Shown here in pieces: positions 37,204 through 45,182 of a stretch of DNA of 64,000 nt. Positions within the stretch are counted from its first letter, which is position 1; each line of letters begins with the position of its first letter. Under the pieces are notes generated by a model. It saw only the letters and a list, made by a program, of their open reading frames with translations, had not been told where the DNA came from and made no database searches. The position numbers were made by a program, and so were the translations under genes. Source of the DNA: GCA-2699365 sp036160955 (GTDB lineage Bacteria; Verrucomicrobiota; Verrucomicrobiia; Opitutales; Coraliomargaritaceae); contig JAYYDJ010000011.1 of assembly GCA_036160955.1 (NCBI GenBank), forward strand, positions 1-64,000, given 5' to 3'.

Positions 37204-38000
37204 GTTTTTTAAATCTCCAAAATAAGCGTTTTTTAGTCATGGGAGTTGCTAATCGCAAGAGTGTTGCTTGGGCAATCTCGCAAGCGCTCGAAGCGCAAGG
37301 AGCTGAAGTCATACATAGCGTACGTTCGGAGAAGCGCTTGGAAAGTCTTAAGAAATTAATGGTCGAGCGAAGTGCGTATTGTTGCGACGTCGAGTTTCCA
37401 GAACAAATAAAAGCTCTAGCAAGAGAGGTCGGGGAGCATCACGGCACGATTGATGGAATAGTTCATTCGATTGCTTTTGCTAATTTTTCTGATGGTTTAA
37501 AGCCTTTTCATGCGACACTTCGCAAGGACTTTTTGCAAGCTACATCCATCTCTGCCTTCTCGCTGGTTGAGGTTGCTAACGCTTTTAAAAAATTGCTTGC
37601 AAATGAGGCGTCAGTTGTATCGATAGGCATTTCCTCAACGGATGTGACAGCCGAGAATTATGGCTATATGGCACCAATAAAGGCATCTTTGGAGACGTGT
37701 TCTTATAATCTTGCAAAATCGTTTAGTCATGATTCGCAAGTACGTTTTAATACTGTCAATTCGGGCCCACTAAAAACCAGTGCATCCGCTGGCATTCCAG
37801 GTTACATTGATAGCTACCTTTACGCGGAGAAGCTAACTCTTAGAAAACAAAATTTGACGACTCAAGAAGTAGCTAATACTGCATTATTTCTACTTAGCCC
37901 CGCTTCCAGTGGGATCAATGGACAAGGTATTATCGTTAATGCTGGAATGGACCGTAATTATTTTGACAAGGATATAATTACAGCTGCTACGCGAAAGTAA
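37200..38000 (+). CDS. fabI: Enoyl-ACP reductase (FabI)
   Basis: Last step of the fatty acid elongation cycle. 266 residues of the SDR fold with the FabI-type variant cofactor site (VMGVANRKSVAWAISQALE) and GIVHSIAFA. The catalytic Tyr-x6-Lys is in YGYMAPIKAS, and the substrate-loop region VNSGPLKTSASAGI follows. It starts inside the fabZ stop codon. An AGAGGA run 7 bases before the ATG is one of the few Shine-Dalgarno-like leaders here, but it also encodes the end of FabZ. A hairpin follows at 38005-38040. Confidence 0.94.
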   Translation: MSFLNLQNKRFLVMGVANRKSVAWAISQALEAQGAEVIHSVRSEKRLESLKKLMVERSAYCCDVEFPEQIKALAREVGEHHGTIDGIVHSIAFANFSDGLKPFHATLRKDFLQATSISAFSLVEVANAFKKLLANEASVVSIGISSTDVTAENYGYMAPIKASLETCSYNLAKSFSHDSQVRFNTVNSGPLKTSASAGIPGYIDSYLYAEKLTLRKQNLTTQEVANTALFLLSPASSGINGQGIIVNAGMDRNYFDKDIITAATRK

Positions 38001-38004
38001 GCTA

Positions 38005-38040
38005 CAAAAAAACCGTTAAGTGCTATGTACACTTAACGGT
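38005..38040 (-). terminator. Strong hairpin terminator for the YRG-repeat gene (possibly bidirectional)
   Basis: A perfect 11-bp inverted repeat, ACCGTTAAGTG (38012-38022) and CACTTAACGGT (38030-38040), encloses a 7-base loop. On the minus strand it is followed by a run of T (plus-strand A run at 38005-38012), the form of an intrinsic terminator for the gene at 38063-38305. On the plus strand a T run is lacking, so ending fabI transcription here is less certain. Confidence 0.88.
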
Positions 38041-38062
38041 TATCAGTTAATAGATAAATAAT

Positions 38063-38305
38063 TTATCCGTGAATTTCTGAGTACTTAGCAGTTGATCCAC
38101 GATAGCTGATGACTGGATCGTGTGCACGTACAGCATCGCTATGCTTTTGATTGACTTCAGAGACGCTTGCGTGGCTAGACTGTGCGCCACGGTAGTTAAG
38201 CTCTGGATTACTTGCTTGTAAAGCTTCTGAGCGTTGTGAATTAGATGCAAGAACTTCATTGACTGTTGTTGAAGCACCGCGGTAGTTGATGACTTTATTT
38301 TTCAT
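38063..38305 (-). CDS. Small three-repeat YRG protein of unknown function
   Basis: 80 residues with no membrane segment or signal peptide. A motif with NYRG or SYRG occurs three times at exact 30-residue spacing: INYRGAS (residues 6-12), LNYRGAQ (36-42) and ISYRGST (66-72). The repeats are hydrophilic, rich in Ser, Asn, Gln, His and Glu; between the motifs the pattern S(E/D)A(L/V)(Q/R)A recurs. The YRG core recalls the DUF4278 family of cyanobacteria, but the match is too short to assign. It has a good promoter (38335-38364) and a strong terminator, so it is a single-gene, probably well-expressed unit. Divergent from the sigma-54 activator. Confidence 0.65.
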   Translation of the reverse strand: MKNKVINYRGASTTVNEVLASNSQRSEALQASNPELNYRGAQSSHASVSEVNQKHSDAVRAHDPVISYRGSTAKYSEIHG

Positions 38306-38334
38306 AATATTTTTTTAAGTTTAGTTAATATAAG

Positions 38335-38364
38335 ATAGTATGTTTAATGCATTCTCTATGCCAA
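38335..38364 (-). promoter_or_regulatory. Sigma-70-like promoter of the YRG-repeat gene
   Basis: On the minus strand TTGGCA (38364-38359) and TACTAT (38340-38335) are separated by 18 bases, close to the housekeeping -35/-10 consensus. A start about 7 bases downstream would give a leader of roughly 20-25 bases before the ATG at 38305. Not experimentally supported. Confidence 0.45.
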
Positions 38365-38433
38365 TATTCGCATTAGATTTGTAAGCATATATATTACAAT
38401 GACTTAAAAAAATAATAATTTATTTAATTGAAG

Positions 38434-38478
38434 CCACTAGGTTAATAGCTTCCCATCTAGTGGTAAATCATTTACCAC
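38434..38478. promoter_or_regulatory. Two competing inverted repeats in the divergent YRG/sigma-54-activator region
   Basis: CCACTAG (38434-38440) pairs with CTAGTGG (38457-38463). The end of that right arm also starts a second perfect palindrome, GTGGTAAAT-C-ATTTACCAC (38460-38478). The two structures share bases, so only one can form in RNA. As DNA, the 19-bp palindrome is a plausible operator for a dimeric regulator between the divergent genes. No protein can be assigned. Confidence 0.5.
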
Positions 38479-38562
38479 AACATAAACCTAATATTACATT
38501 CTACGATTCGCGATTATGCGTTATTTTAACATAGATCAATCAGTCGTGTTTTTCGAACAGAA

Positions 38563-39966
38563 ATGAATCTACTTTACATAGGCGTTTGCGATGCACTGGG
38601 CAGGCAAATTGAAAAGTTGCTCGTACAGGGCTCTACTTTCATTCAATGCGATGACGTACCAGCGGCTTTGAGGCATATAGGAAGTGACGGGCAGGATACT
38701 GAAATTGTTGTTATGAGCGATTTAGCGCAAATCGATTTATTAGAAGCGCTATTAGAGCTCAAGAAGAATTACCATTCACTGCCAGTTATTGTGCTGAGCG
38801 AAAATAGAAAAAGTAGCCTCGCAATAGAAATTATAAAGGCTGGCGCGGATGATTTTTTCTTACTTCCGATCTCTTCTACAGAGTTAATTGATTCGATTCA
38901 GCAGTCAGTTGTAGATGCGCGACTTAGTTCGACGCCAGTTGAAATTGGCGAGGTGTATAGTGATCAAGATACTATTATTGGCAAAAGTCGTGCAATGCGC
39001 GACATTTACAAGCAACTCGGTCGGATTGCTTCGCAAACAGTCACTGTTCTTGTACGCGGTGAGACTGGAACTGGAAAAGAGCTTATTGCTCGGGCGATTT
39101 ACCAACATGGACATCGAGCTCACAAAGGATTTATTGCCGTTAATTGTGCAGCTATTCCAGAGACTCTTCTAGAAAGTGAACTTTTTGGTCATGAGAAAGG
39201 ATCTTTTACTGGAGCGAATCAGTTGCGCGTAGGACGATTTGAACAGGCGCATGGTGGAACACTTTTTTTAGACGAAATTGGCGATTTAAATCTCACGCTT
39301 CAAGTAAAGCTATTGCGAGTTTTACAGGAGAAAACGATACAGAGGGTAGGTAGTTCAAACAATATTCCAGTTGATGTCCGTGTGATAGCTGCGACGCATC
39401 GAAATCTAGAATCAATGGTAGCTGAGGGGACTTTCCGAGAAGATTTATTTTATCGATTAAATGTCATTTCGATTACCATCCCACCTTTAAGGGATAGGCG
39501 TGAGGATGTTTCTGATTTAGTCCATTATTTTTTGCAGCGTTATGCGAAAGAGTATGGTTTAAAAATACCAAGCATTTCTGCACAAGCTATCGATTATCTT
39601 AAGCAGTTAGAATGGCCGGGTAACATACGCCAAGTGCAAAATGTGATCAGTAAATCACTCTTGGATTCTAAGGGTCAGATACTGGATTGGCAGCGATTTG
39701 ATAAGATTATTAAAGAGTCCCAAAACTTAGCAAAAAAGCAAATTAACTTAAGACAAATGATTGATAATGAACTTACTCGAGCTGTTAATAGTGAAACCGA
39801 GGCTGCATTACCTATCTTATCACAACAGTTTGAGCGTGAGGTTTATACTATGGCTATCGATAGGGCGGGTGGTAACCAAGCTAAAGCTGCTCGTTTACTA
39901 GGTGTCTCAAGGTTTACATTAAGAGAGAAGTTACGTTTGTATGGCAAACATCCTAAAAAAGTATGA
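38563..39966 (+). CDS. Sigma-54-dependent activator (NtrC type) with atypical receiver
   Basis: 467 residues. An N-terminal receiver-like domain (1-120) keeps an Asp at the expected phosphorylation place (MSD, residue 53). It has LLP in place of the conserved KP, and only one Asp in the N-terminal acidic pocket. The AAA+ domain has Walker A GETGTGKE (about 167-173), the sigma-54 contact loop as GSFTGA (Ser for the usual Ala), and Walker B TLFLDE. The C-terminal Fis-type helix-turn-helix is GGNQAKAARLLGVSRFTLRE. It overlaps oleA by four bases (ATGA), so it is co-transcribed with oleAB. No cognate kinase is adjacent; the nearest kinase in the window is at 15291. Confidence 0.9.
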   Translation: MNLLYIGVCDALGRQIEKLLVQGSTFIQCDDVPAALRHIGSDGQDTEIVVMSDLAQIDLLEALLELKKNYHSLPVIVLSENRKSSLAIEIIKAGADDFFLLPISSTELIDSIQQSVVDARLSSTPVEIGEVYSDQDTIIGKSRAMRDIYKQLGRIASQTVTVLVRGETGTGKELIARAIYQHGHRAHKGFIAVNCAAIPETLLESELFGHEKGSFTGANQLRVGRFEQAHGGTLFLDEIGDLNLTLQVKLLRVLQEKTIQRVGSSNNIPVDVRVIAATHRNLESMVAEGTFREDLFYRLNVISITIPPLRDRREDVSDLVHYFLQRYAKEYGLKIPSISAQAIDYLKQLEWPGNIRQVQNVISKSLLDSKGQILDWQRFDKIIKESQNLAKKQINLRQMIDNELTRAVNSETEAALPILSQQFEREVYTMAIDRAGGNQAKAARLLGVSRFTLREKLRLYGKHPKKV

Positions 39967-41003
39967 TTTTTGAAAATGTAGCAATTGAATCTATTGCATC
40001 AGCCTTGCCTACAGAGGTATGGTCCTCCTCAGATATAGAGGCGAGGCTCGTATCGGTTTATGATCGCTTGGGATTACCAACTGGGCGCTTAGAATTAATG
40101 ACAGGAATAAAAGAACGCCGCTTTTGGCCCACAGGAACGTCGGCTTCGACAGCTTCAGCTGAAGCAGGAGATGCTGTTCTGTGCAAATCAGCTTTCCCGC
40201 GTAGTTCCATAGATCTACTCATACACTCTGCAGTTTGTCGTGACCGCTTAGAGCCTGCAACAGCTTCCTATGTGCATGGCATTTTGGGTTTGTCGGGCAG
40301 TACGCAGATTTTTGATCTATCTAATGCTTGCCTTGGATTCTTGAACGCAATGGTGGTAGCTGGAAGTATGATTGAATGCGGGCAAATTGAGTGTGCACTT
40401 ATTTGCTCTGGAGAAAATGGACGACCGCTAGTGGAAAATACCATCCAACAGTTACATAATCCCGTCTTAACGCGCAAGACGATTAAGCCTTACTTCGCGA
40501 ATCTTACAATTGGAGCAGGCGCGGTTTCCGCAGTCCTATGTCGCAAAGATCTGGCAGCGCGATCGAGACCCTTATTAAGTGCGGCAGTTTGTGAAACCGA
40601 TACTTCTCACAATCAGCTTTGTGAAGGCGACTCCTCTGGGGATACCCTAGAGATGTTGACAAACTCCGAAGAGCTACTTTTTGCTGGTATAAGTGTGGCG
40701 AAGCGTGCTTGGCGTCGTTTTTCGGAGACGACTGGTTGGTTGCCATCTACTCCAGATCGACTATTCACTCATCAGGTTGGAAAGGCGCACTCGCGAGAGC
40801 TGTACTCTGCCCTAGGTCTGGATATTTCTAAAGACTATACTACTTTTGAAAAATTAGGTAATGTAGGCTCTGTATCATGTCCAATTACTTTAGCAATGGC
40901 GATTGAAGGAGGCATTTTCAGGTCTGGTCAGAAAGCCGCTTTACTAGGAATTGGCAGTGGATTGAGTAGCATGATGCTTGCTTTGGAGTGGCCCTCCTCA
41001 TGA
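39963..41003 (+). CDS. oleA: OleA-type thiolase-superfamily acyl-CoA condensing enzyme
   Basis: Head-to-head Claisen condensation of two fatty acyl-CoAs to a beta-keto acid, the first step of long-chain olefin synthesis. 346 residues. The catalytic Cys (about 123) is in DLSNACLGFLNA. The OleA-type Glu lies in RDRLEPATASYVHG (about 97), a feature separating OleA from FabH. The later His and Asn blocks are FTHQVGKAHSREL and KLGNVGSVSCP. The N-terminal GIKERRFWP is typical. The ATG overlaps the upstream activator stop, and its own stop overlaps oleB (ATGA). Confidence 0.87.
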   Translation: MIFENVAIESIASALPTEVWSSSDIEARLVSVYDRLGLPTGRLELMTGIKERRFWPTGTSASTASAEAGDAVLCKSAFPRSSIDLLIHSAVCRDRLEPATASYVHGILGLSGSTQIFDLSNACLGFLNAMVVAGSMIECGQIECALICSGENGRPLVENTIQQLHNPVLTRKTIKPYFANLTIGAGAVSAVLCRKDLAARSRPLLSAAVCETDTSHNQLCEGDSSGDTLEMLTNSEELLFAGISVAKRAWRRFSETTGWLPSTPDRLFTHQVGKAHSRELYSALGLDISKDYTTFEKLGNVGSVSCPITLAMAIEGGIFRSGQKAALLGIGSGLSSMMLALEWPSS

Positions 41004-41893
41004 CTTGCTCGCGTTCGACTAAATTGCCTGCGGATATTCGTGAGGAATATCCTTTTACAGGGAATCTAATGGACTTACCGAGTGGGGTGAAAATGCATTA
41101 TTTAGACGAGGGTTCAGGTCCAGTATTATTGATGCTGCATGGTAATCCGACTTGGTCGTTCTACTACCGCGGCTTAGTCAATAAAATGGTTTATGCTGGT
41201 TACCGCTGTATCGTCCCCGACCACATTGGTTGCGGTCTTTCGGATAAGCCTCCGACTTATAACTATAAGTTGGAGCAGAGAATAGAAGATGTGGCTTCTT
41301 TACTGCATTATTTGGAAATTGAAAGTTACAGCTTAATTGTACATGATTGGGGAGGTGCAATTGGTTGCGGCCTAGCTGTTCGTCGTCCTAAAGCTGTAGA
41401 GAAGATAGTATTGCTCAATACAGCAGCTTTTAATTCCAGGCGCATCCCTTGGCGAATTGCTGCTCTAAAGGTTCCGTGGCTCGGTGAATTCATTATTCGC
41501 GCTCTAAATGGTTTTGCTGGACCCGCAGTAAACATGTCTGTACGCATCCCCCTGTCGCCGGCAGTCAAGCGAGGTTTCCTGTGGCCTTACAGAAGTTGGG
41601 CGAATCGAATTGCTACGTGGAGCTTTGTTAAAGATATTCCTTTACGTAAAAAGCATGTCAGTTTTGCCACACTAGCGACTATTGAAGCGTCTCTGCCCGA
41701 TTTATCTCACAAGCCAATTCATATTGTATGGGGCGGTAAAGATTTTTGTTTTAATCACTATTTCCTTAAGCGCTGGCAAACAATTTTTCCTACGGCAGAG
41801 CTCAGTTTATTTCCTTTGTGCGGGCACTATATTTTAGAAGATGGCCGAGCTGAAGCAGAAACTGTAATTCAGCGCTTTATAGATAAAGTTTAG
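41000..41893 (+). CDS. oleB: OleB-type alpha/beta hydrolase (beta-lactone decarboxylase)
   Basis: About 297 residues from ATG 41000. Haloalkane dehalogenase-like fold: oxyanion region HGNPTWSFYYRG, nucleophile elbow VHDWGGAIG with Asp instead of Ser, and the catalytic acid in the HIVWGGKDFCF region. The catalytic His is in CGHYILEDG. In the ole pathway OleB splits a beta-lactone to the olefin and carbon dioxide. The four-base overlap with oleA supports this role over a dehalogenase. oleC and oleD, normally in the same cluster, do not follow; the next gene is an Lrp regulator after 111 bases. Confidence 0.85.
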   Translation: MTCSRSTKLPADIREEYPFTGNLMDLPSGVKMHYLDEGSGPVLLMLHGNPTWSFYYRGLVNKMVYAGYRCIVPDHIGCGLSDKPPTYNYKLEQRIEDVASLLHYLEIESYSLIVHDWGGAIGCGLAVRRPKAVEKIVLLNTAAFNSRRIPWRIAALKVPWLGEFIIRALNGFAGPAVNMSVRIPLSPAVKRGFLWPYRSWANRIATWSFVKDIPLRKKHVSFATLATIEASLPDLSHKPIHIVWGGKDFCFNHYFLKRWQTIFPTAELSLFPLCGHYILEDGRAEAETVIQRFIDKV

Positions 41894-42004
41894 TTTTATC
41901 GTATCTGCATAAGCAAATAGCTTCATTTTAACCAACGAATCTACTTATAATTAAGCTGTAGGATTCGTTTTGCATTTTTTGAGAAAGCAGATCTTACTAT
42001 TATT

Positions 42005-42487
42005 ATGAGTTCTGTATTGCAATTGATCATAGAGGGTGAGCGGCTTGATTCGGCCCAAATGGCACAAGTGTTAAATTTGAGCGAAGCTGAGGTAGAGTCG
42101 GAAATCCAGCGCCTGAAAGCCGAGCATATTTTGCTGGGATGGCGCCCCGTACTGAATCCACAATGTGTGCAGGAGGATATTATTCGGGCGGTTATCGAGG
42201 TTAAGATCAGTCCTGAGCGTGATGGAGGCTTTGATCGCTTGGCTGCTCGTATTAGCCAATTTGATGCAGTTGAGTCGTGTTACTTAATGTCGGGTAGCTA
42301 TGATTTACTTATTTTTGCAACAGGCGCGGATTTACGCGAAGTGGCTAGCTTCGTTTCTGAGCGCCTAGCTAGTTTATCCGGTGTGCTATCAACGGCTACT
42401 CACTTTATGCTTCGTGCTTATAAGGAGCAGGGGCACTTACTCCTTTCGCCTAATCAGTGTGGCGACAAGCCAGTCGTTAGCCCTTAA
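42005..42487 (+). CDS. Lrp/AsnC-family transcription regulator
   Basis: 160 residues. The N-terminal winged helix (about 1-60: MAQVLNLSEAEVESEIQRLK) lacks the usual strong DNN.IL opening and looks degenerate. The C-terminal RAM effector domain (about 62-140) has AVIEVKISPE and the effector-loop SGSYDLLIFATGADL. It lies 6 bases ahead of an aminotransferase gene, so it probably controls or is controlled with it in response to an amino acid. No Shine-Dalgarno sequence (leader TTACTATTATT). Confidence 0.82.
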   Translation: MSSVLQLIIEGERLDSAQMAQVLNLSEAEVESEIQRLKAEHILLGWRPVLNPQCVQEDIIRAVIEVKISPERDGGFDRLAARISQFDAVESCYLMSGSYDLLIFATGADLREVASFVSERLASLSGVLSTATHFMLRAYKEQGHLLLSPNQCGDKPVVSP

Positions 42488-42493
42488 TTCCTA

Positions 42494-43666
42494 ATGGAAG
42501 CAAATAGCCAACGATTTGTGGCCGGTCATATAAGCGGCTTGCCTCGCTCTGGTATCCGTGACTTTTTTGCCATTGTCGCTGCGATGCCTCAAGCTATCTC
42601 ATTAGGTATTGGTGAGCCCGACTTTGTTACACCATGGCACATACGTGAAGCAGCTATATTTGCTTTGGAGAAAGGCAAAACTAGTTACACCGACAATTTG
42701 GGCTTATTTCGATTACGAAACGAGATCAGCAAGTATGTCGAAAAAAATTTTAATCAAAGCTATCATCCGGAAAGAGAAGTACTTGTTGCAGTAGGTGTTT
42801 CTGAGGCATTAGATATTGCGCTGCGTGCAGTTTTAAATCCTGGCGACAAAGTTCTCTATCATGAGCCCTGTTACGTTTCTTACAGTCCAAGTATAAAACT
42901 TGCACATGCTGAGCCAGTAAGAGTTGGTACTTCTGCGGAAGATCAATTTTCTATTGATCCAGATCGAGTTGCTGATTCATGGGAGCCAGGATGTAAAGTA
43001 TTACTGCTTAATTTTCCGACCAATCCCACTGGCGGCGTGACAGATAAGGTCAAACTTGAAAAGCTTGCAAAGTTTGCAGTCGAAAAAGATTTATTAATAA
43101 TTTCTGATGAGATTTATTCAGAACTGACTTTTGAGGGTAACCACACTAGTATTGCATCACTGCCTGGTATGCGCGATCGCACTATTTTCTTGCATGGATT
43201 CTCTAAAGCATACGCCATGACAGGTTTTCGTATCGGATATGCATGTGGTCCCCAGCCATTGATTGAAGCTATGATGAAGATCCATCAATACAGTATGTTG
43301 TGTGCGCCTATTTTATCTCAAGAAGCTGCTTTAGAAGCATTAAAAAATGGTCAACCTGCGCTTGCCAGAATGAAGGAGGCATATCAGGATCGACGAGATT
43401 TAATAGTAGCGCGTTTTAATACTTTAGGGCTCGATTGTCATCTTCCAAAGGGCTCTTTTTACGCTTTTCCATCGATCCAATCAGTAGGACTTGAATCAAT
43501 TGATTTTTGCAAGGCACTGCTACAAAAACAAGAAGTAGCCGTTGTTCCAGGTACCGCTTTCGGTCCCAGTGGTGCAGGATACGTACGCGCTAGTTTCTCC
43601 ACAAGTTACGAGCGCATTATTGAAGCGTGCGATCGTATCGGAAGATTCTTAGATACAAACAATTAA
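42494..43666 (+). CDS. PLP-dependent class I/II aminotransferase
   Basis: 390 residues: ISLGIGEPDFVTPWH, YTDNLGLFRLRNEIS, NFPTNPTGGV, SDEIYSELTFEG, the PLP Lys in LHGFSKAYAMTGFRIGY, and the C-terminal Arg region in GYVRASFSTSYERI. It resembles the aspartate/aromatic aminotransferase group that often pairs with an Lrp regulator, as here (6-base gap). Amino-acid specificity cannot be set by sight. It ends in TAA and faces the secretion cluster 13 bases away. Confidence 0.9.
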   Translation: MEANSQRFVAGHISGLPRSGIRDFFAIVAAMPQAISLGIGEPDFVTPWHIREAAIFALEKGKTSYTDNLGLFRLRNEISKYVEKNFNQSYHPEREVLVAVGVSEALDIALRAVLNPGDKVLYHEPCYVSYSPSIKLAHAEPVRVGTSAEDQFSIDPDRVADSWEPGCKVLLLNFPTNPTGGVTDKVKLEKLAKFAVEKDLLIISDEIYSELTFEGNHTSIASLPGMRDRTIFLHGFSKAYAMTGFRIGYACGPQPLIEAMMKIHQYSMLCAPILSQEAALEALKNGQPALARMKEAYQDRRDLIVARFNTLGLDCHLPKGSFYAFPSIQSVGLESIDFCKALLQKQEVAVVPGTAFGPSGAGYVRASFSTSYERIIEACDRIGRFLDTNN

Positions 43667-43679
43667 CGAAGTTGTTTTT

Positions 43680-44507
43680 TTATTCTTCTAGCTTTAGCTC
43701 ATAAGTAGATCCGCGTGAATCCACTAATATAACATAACTTTCATGAGCTTCATCTAAGCCTATAACGGGATCTTTAGTAATTAGTTCGCCCTGCGCATAA
43801 ATTCCGCTAGGTCTGATTCCGCCATCAATAATAGCGGATTCTTCGCGGCCGGTATTTTTTTTACTGTCTTTATCAATGGTCTTCTCATCAATGTTCGTAT
43901 TGATGGAACCATTTAGTTGAAGTTCAGCTAATTTTTTTTGTATAGCAATAGCATGCTCTTCATCGCTTCGGTTGGTTTCAGCAATTGCTATATTTCCGAG
44001 TTCTAGGACACGACCATCAGTAGAGTGTAGTAGATCTCCAGGACGTTTACGCACGGGTAAATTCAAAACATTTTCAAAACGCACAAAAAATCCTATCTCA
44101 TCCAATCCCAATTGCTCGGCGATGTAGCTCTCTAACTTTTCAAAGTCGATGATAACCACTGTTTCTGGAACTTCTTCGACTTCAACTTCTGGATTTGCCG
44201 CTATTTCAGGTAGTCCGCTCTTTTCAAAGTTATAGGTTGCTACGAAGGGCTCGTTTTTAAGTGTGCTATACTTTGTCCAATTCCTAGATAGCCACTGATC
44301 ACGCAATAGTCCCTGCATAATGCGCGCACTAGGGCTCATCTCGATTGTCTCTTTTTTATAGTTACTTACAGCAGTGATTCCCGAGTCCGATATGTTGGTA
44401 ATTCTCGATACAAGACTATCGAATAACCCATAACTATAAGAAACCCATACAGAAGCTAAAACAGCTACTGGCAGAACGATGCGAGGATTGTTTAGGTGCT
44501 GGCGCAT
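43680..44507 (-). CDS. GspC/PilP-like single-span secretion cluster protein
   Basis: 275 residues. One N-terminal membrane segment (about 8-28) is followed by a periplasmic body with acidic linkers (VEVEEVPETVVIIDFEKLES) and a C-terminal beta-rich region (GIYAQGELITKDPVI, then ESYVILVDSRGSTYELKLEE). Position as the last gene, after GspL- and GspM-like genes, suggests the GspC/PilP role that links the inner-membrane platform to a secretin. Primary sequence is too divergent for certainty. Confidence 0.5.
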   Translation of the reverse strand: MRQHLNNPRIVLPVAVLASVWVSYSYGLFDSLVSRITNISDSGITAVSNYKKETIEMSPSARIMQGLLRDQWLSRNWTKYSTLKNEPFVATYNFEKSGLPEIAANPEVEVEEVPETVVIIDFEKLESYIAEQLGLDEIGFFVRFENVLNLPVRKRPGDLLHSTDGRVLELGNIAIAETNRSDEEHAIAIQKKLAELQLNGSINTNIDEKTIDKDSKKNTGREESAIIDGGIRPSGIYAQGELITKDPVIGLDEAHESYVILVDSRGSTYELKLEE

Positions 44508-44516
44508 TATAAGTCG

Positions 44517-45164
44517 TTAGATTTCGTTAAGCTCAATGGATGGGTCTATTAGAGGAAAGAACAATGATGCTTCTAAAGCATATCCTTCATTTGTGCGAAC
44601 TATTTTTATGTGTTGATATTCATGTGTGGGCGGACGACTCCAAAGGTACTTGATACATTCAGTAAGTGAATAAAGTGGTAAAAAAGGTTCTTCATTTGTA
44701 GAAGGTTTATTTAATGCACTTGCCCATAAATTAAGTGTGGCACCATTGATTATTATTTCATCATTGCCTGTGTCTATGGTATTTTTTCCAGTTTCGATAA
44801 TGACTAATTCGGGGACTGCTGCATCACTTGGTGGATTTTGTAGCGTCCACCCATGCGCTAAGAAGGCTGGAGCAAGAGATTCTTTCAGTAATTGTGCGTT
44901 GGCTTCATCTTTGGATATAAAGCTCTGATTGAATAATATATATCTTTTGCGCAGATCTTTTTGCTCAGTGCTCGTTAATTCTTTTTCTAAATCTTTTTGT
45001 TCCTGGCGCAGTTGCATGCTTTGAGTTAGTTTAATTTGGCGCATACTCTCTAGTGGTCTATATTGCTGTCCAAAGTAAACCAAAGCTACAGTAGCAATAA
45101 GCAGTAGTGCGATTACTGGGTAAGAAGCTAGTAGATTGTATAATCTGTAAAATTGTCTACGCAT
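44517..45164 (-). CDS. GspM/PilO-like inner-membrane platform protein
   Basis: 215 residues. A short cytoplasmic start, one membrane segment (about 13-32), a coiled coil (about 40-75, QLRQEQKDLEKELTSTEQK) and a C-terminal alpha/beta domain, the architecture of GspM and PilO. It starts 18 bases after the GspL-like gene and is followed by the GspC-like gene after 9 bases, all minus strand. Assigned from architecture and context, with little sequence identity visible. Confidence 0.55.
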   Translation of the reverse strand: MRRQFYRLYNLLASYPVIALLLIATVALVYFGQQYRPLESMRQIKLTQSMQLRQEQKDLEKELTSTEQKDLRKRYILFNQSFISKDEANAQLLKESLAPAFLAHGWTLQNPPSDAAVPELVIIETGKNTIDTGNDEIIINGATLNLWASALNKPSTNEEPFLPLYSLTECIKYLWSRPPTHEYQHIKIVRTNEGYALEASLFFPLIDPSIELNEI

Positions 45165-45182
45165 TTTTTTGCTAGTACTGTT

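Noticed and set aside
38047..38277. 76-codon minus-strand frame overlapping the YRG gene
   Set aside because: It is shifted against the repeat frame, has no repeat logic and starts inside the gene.
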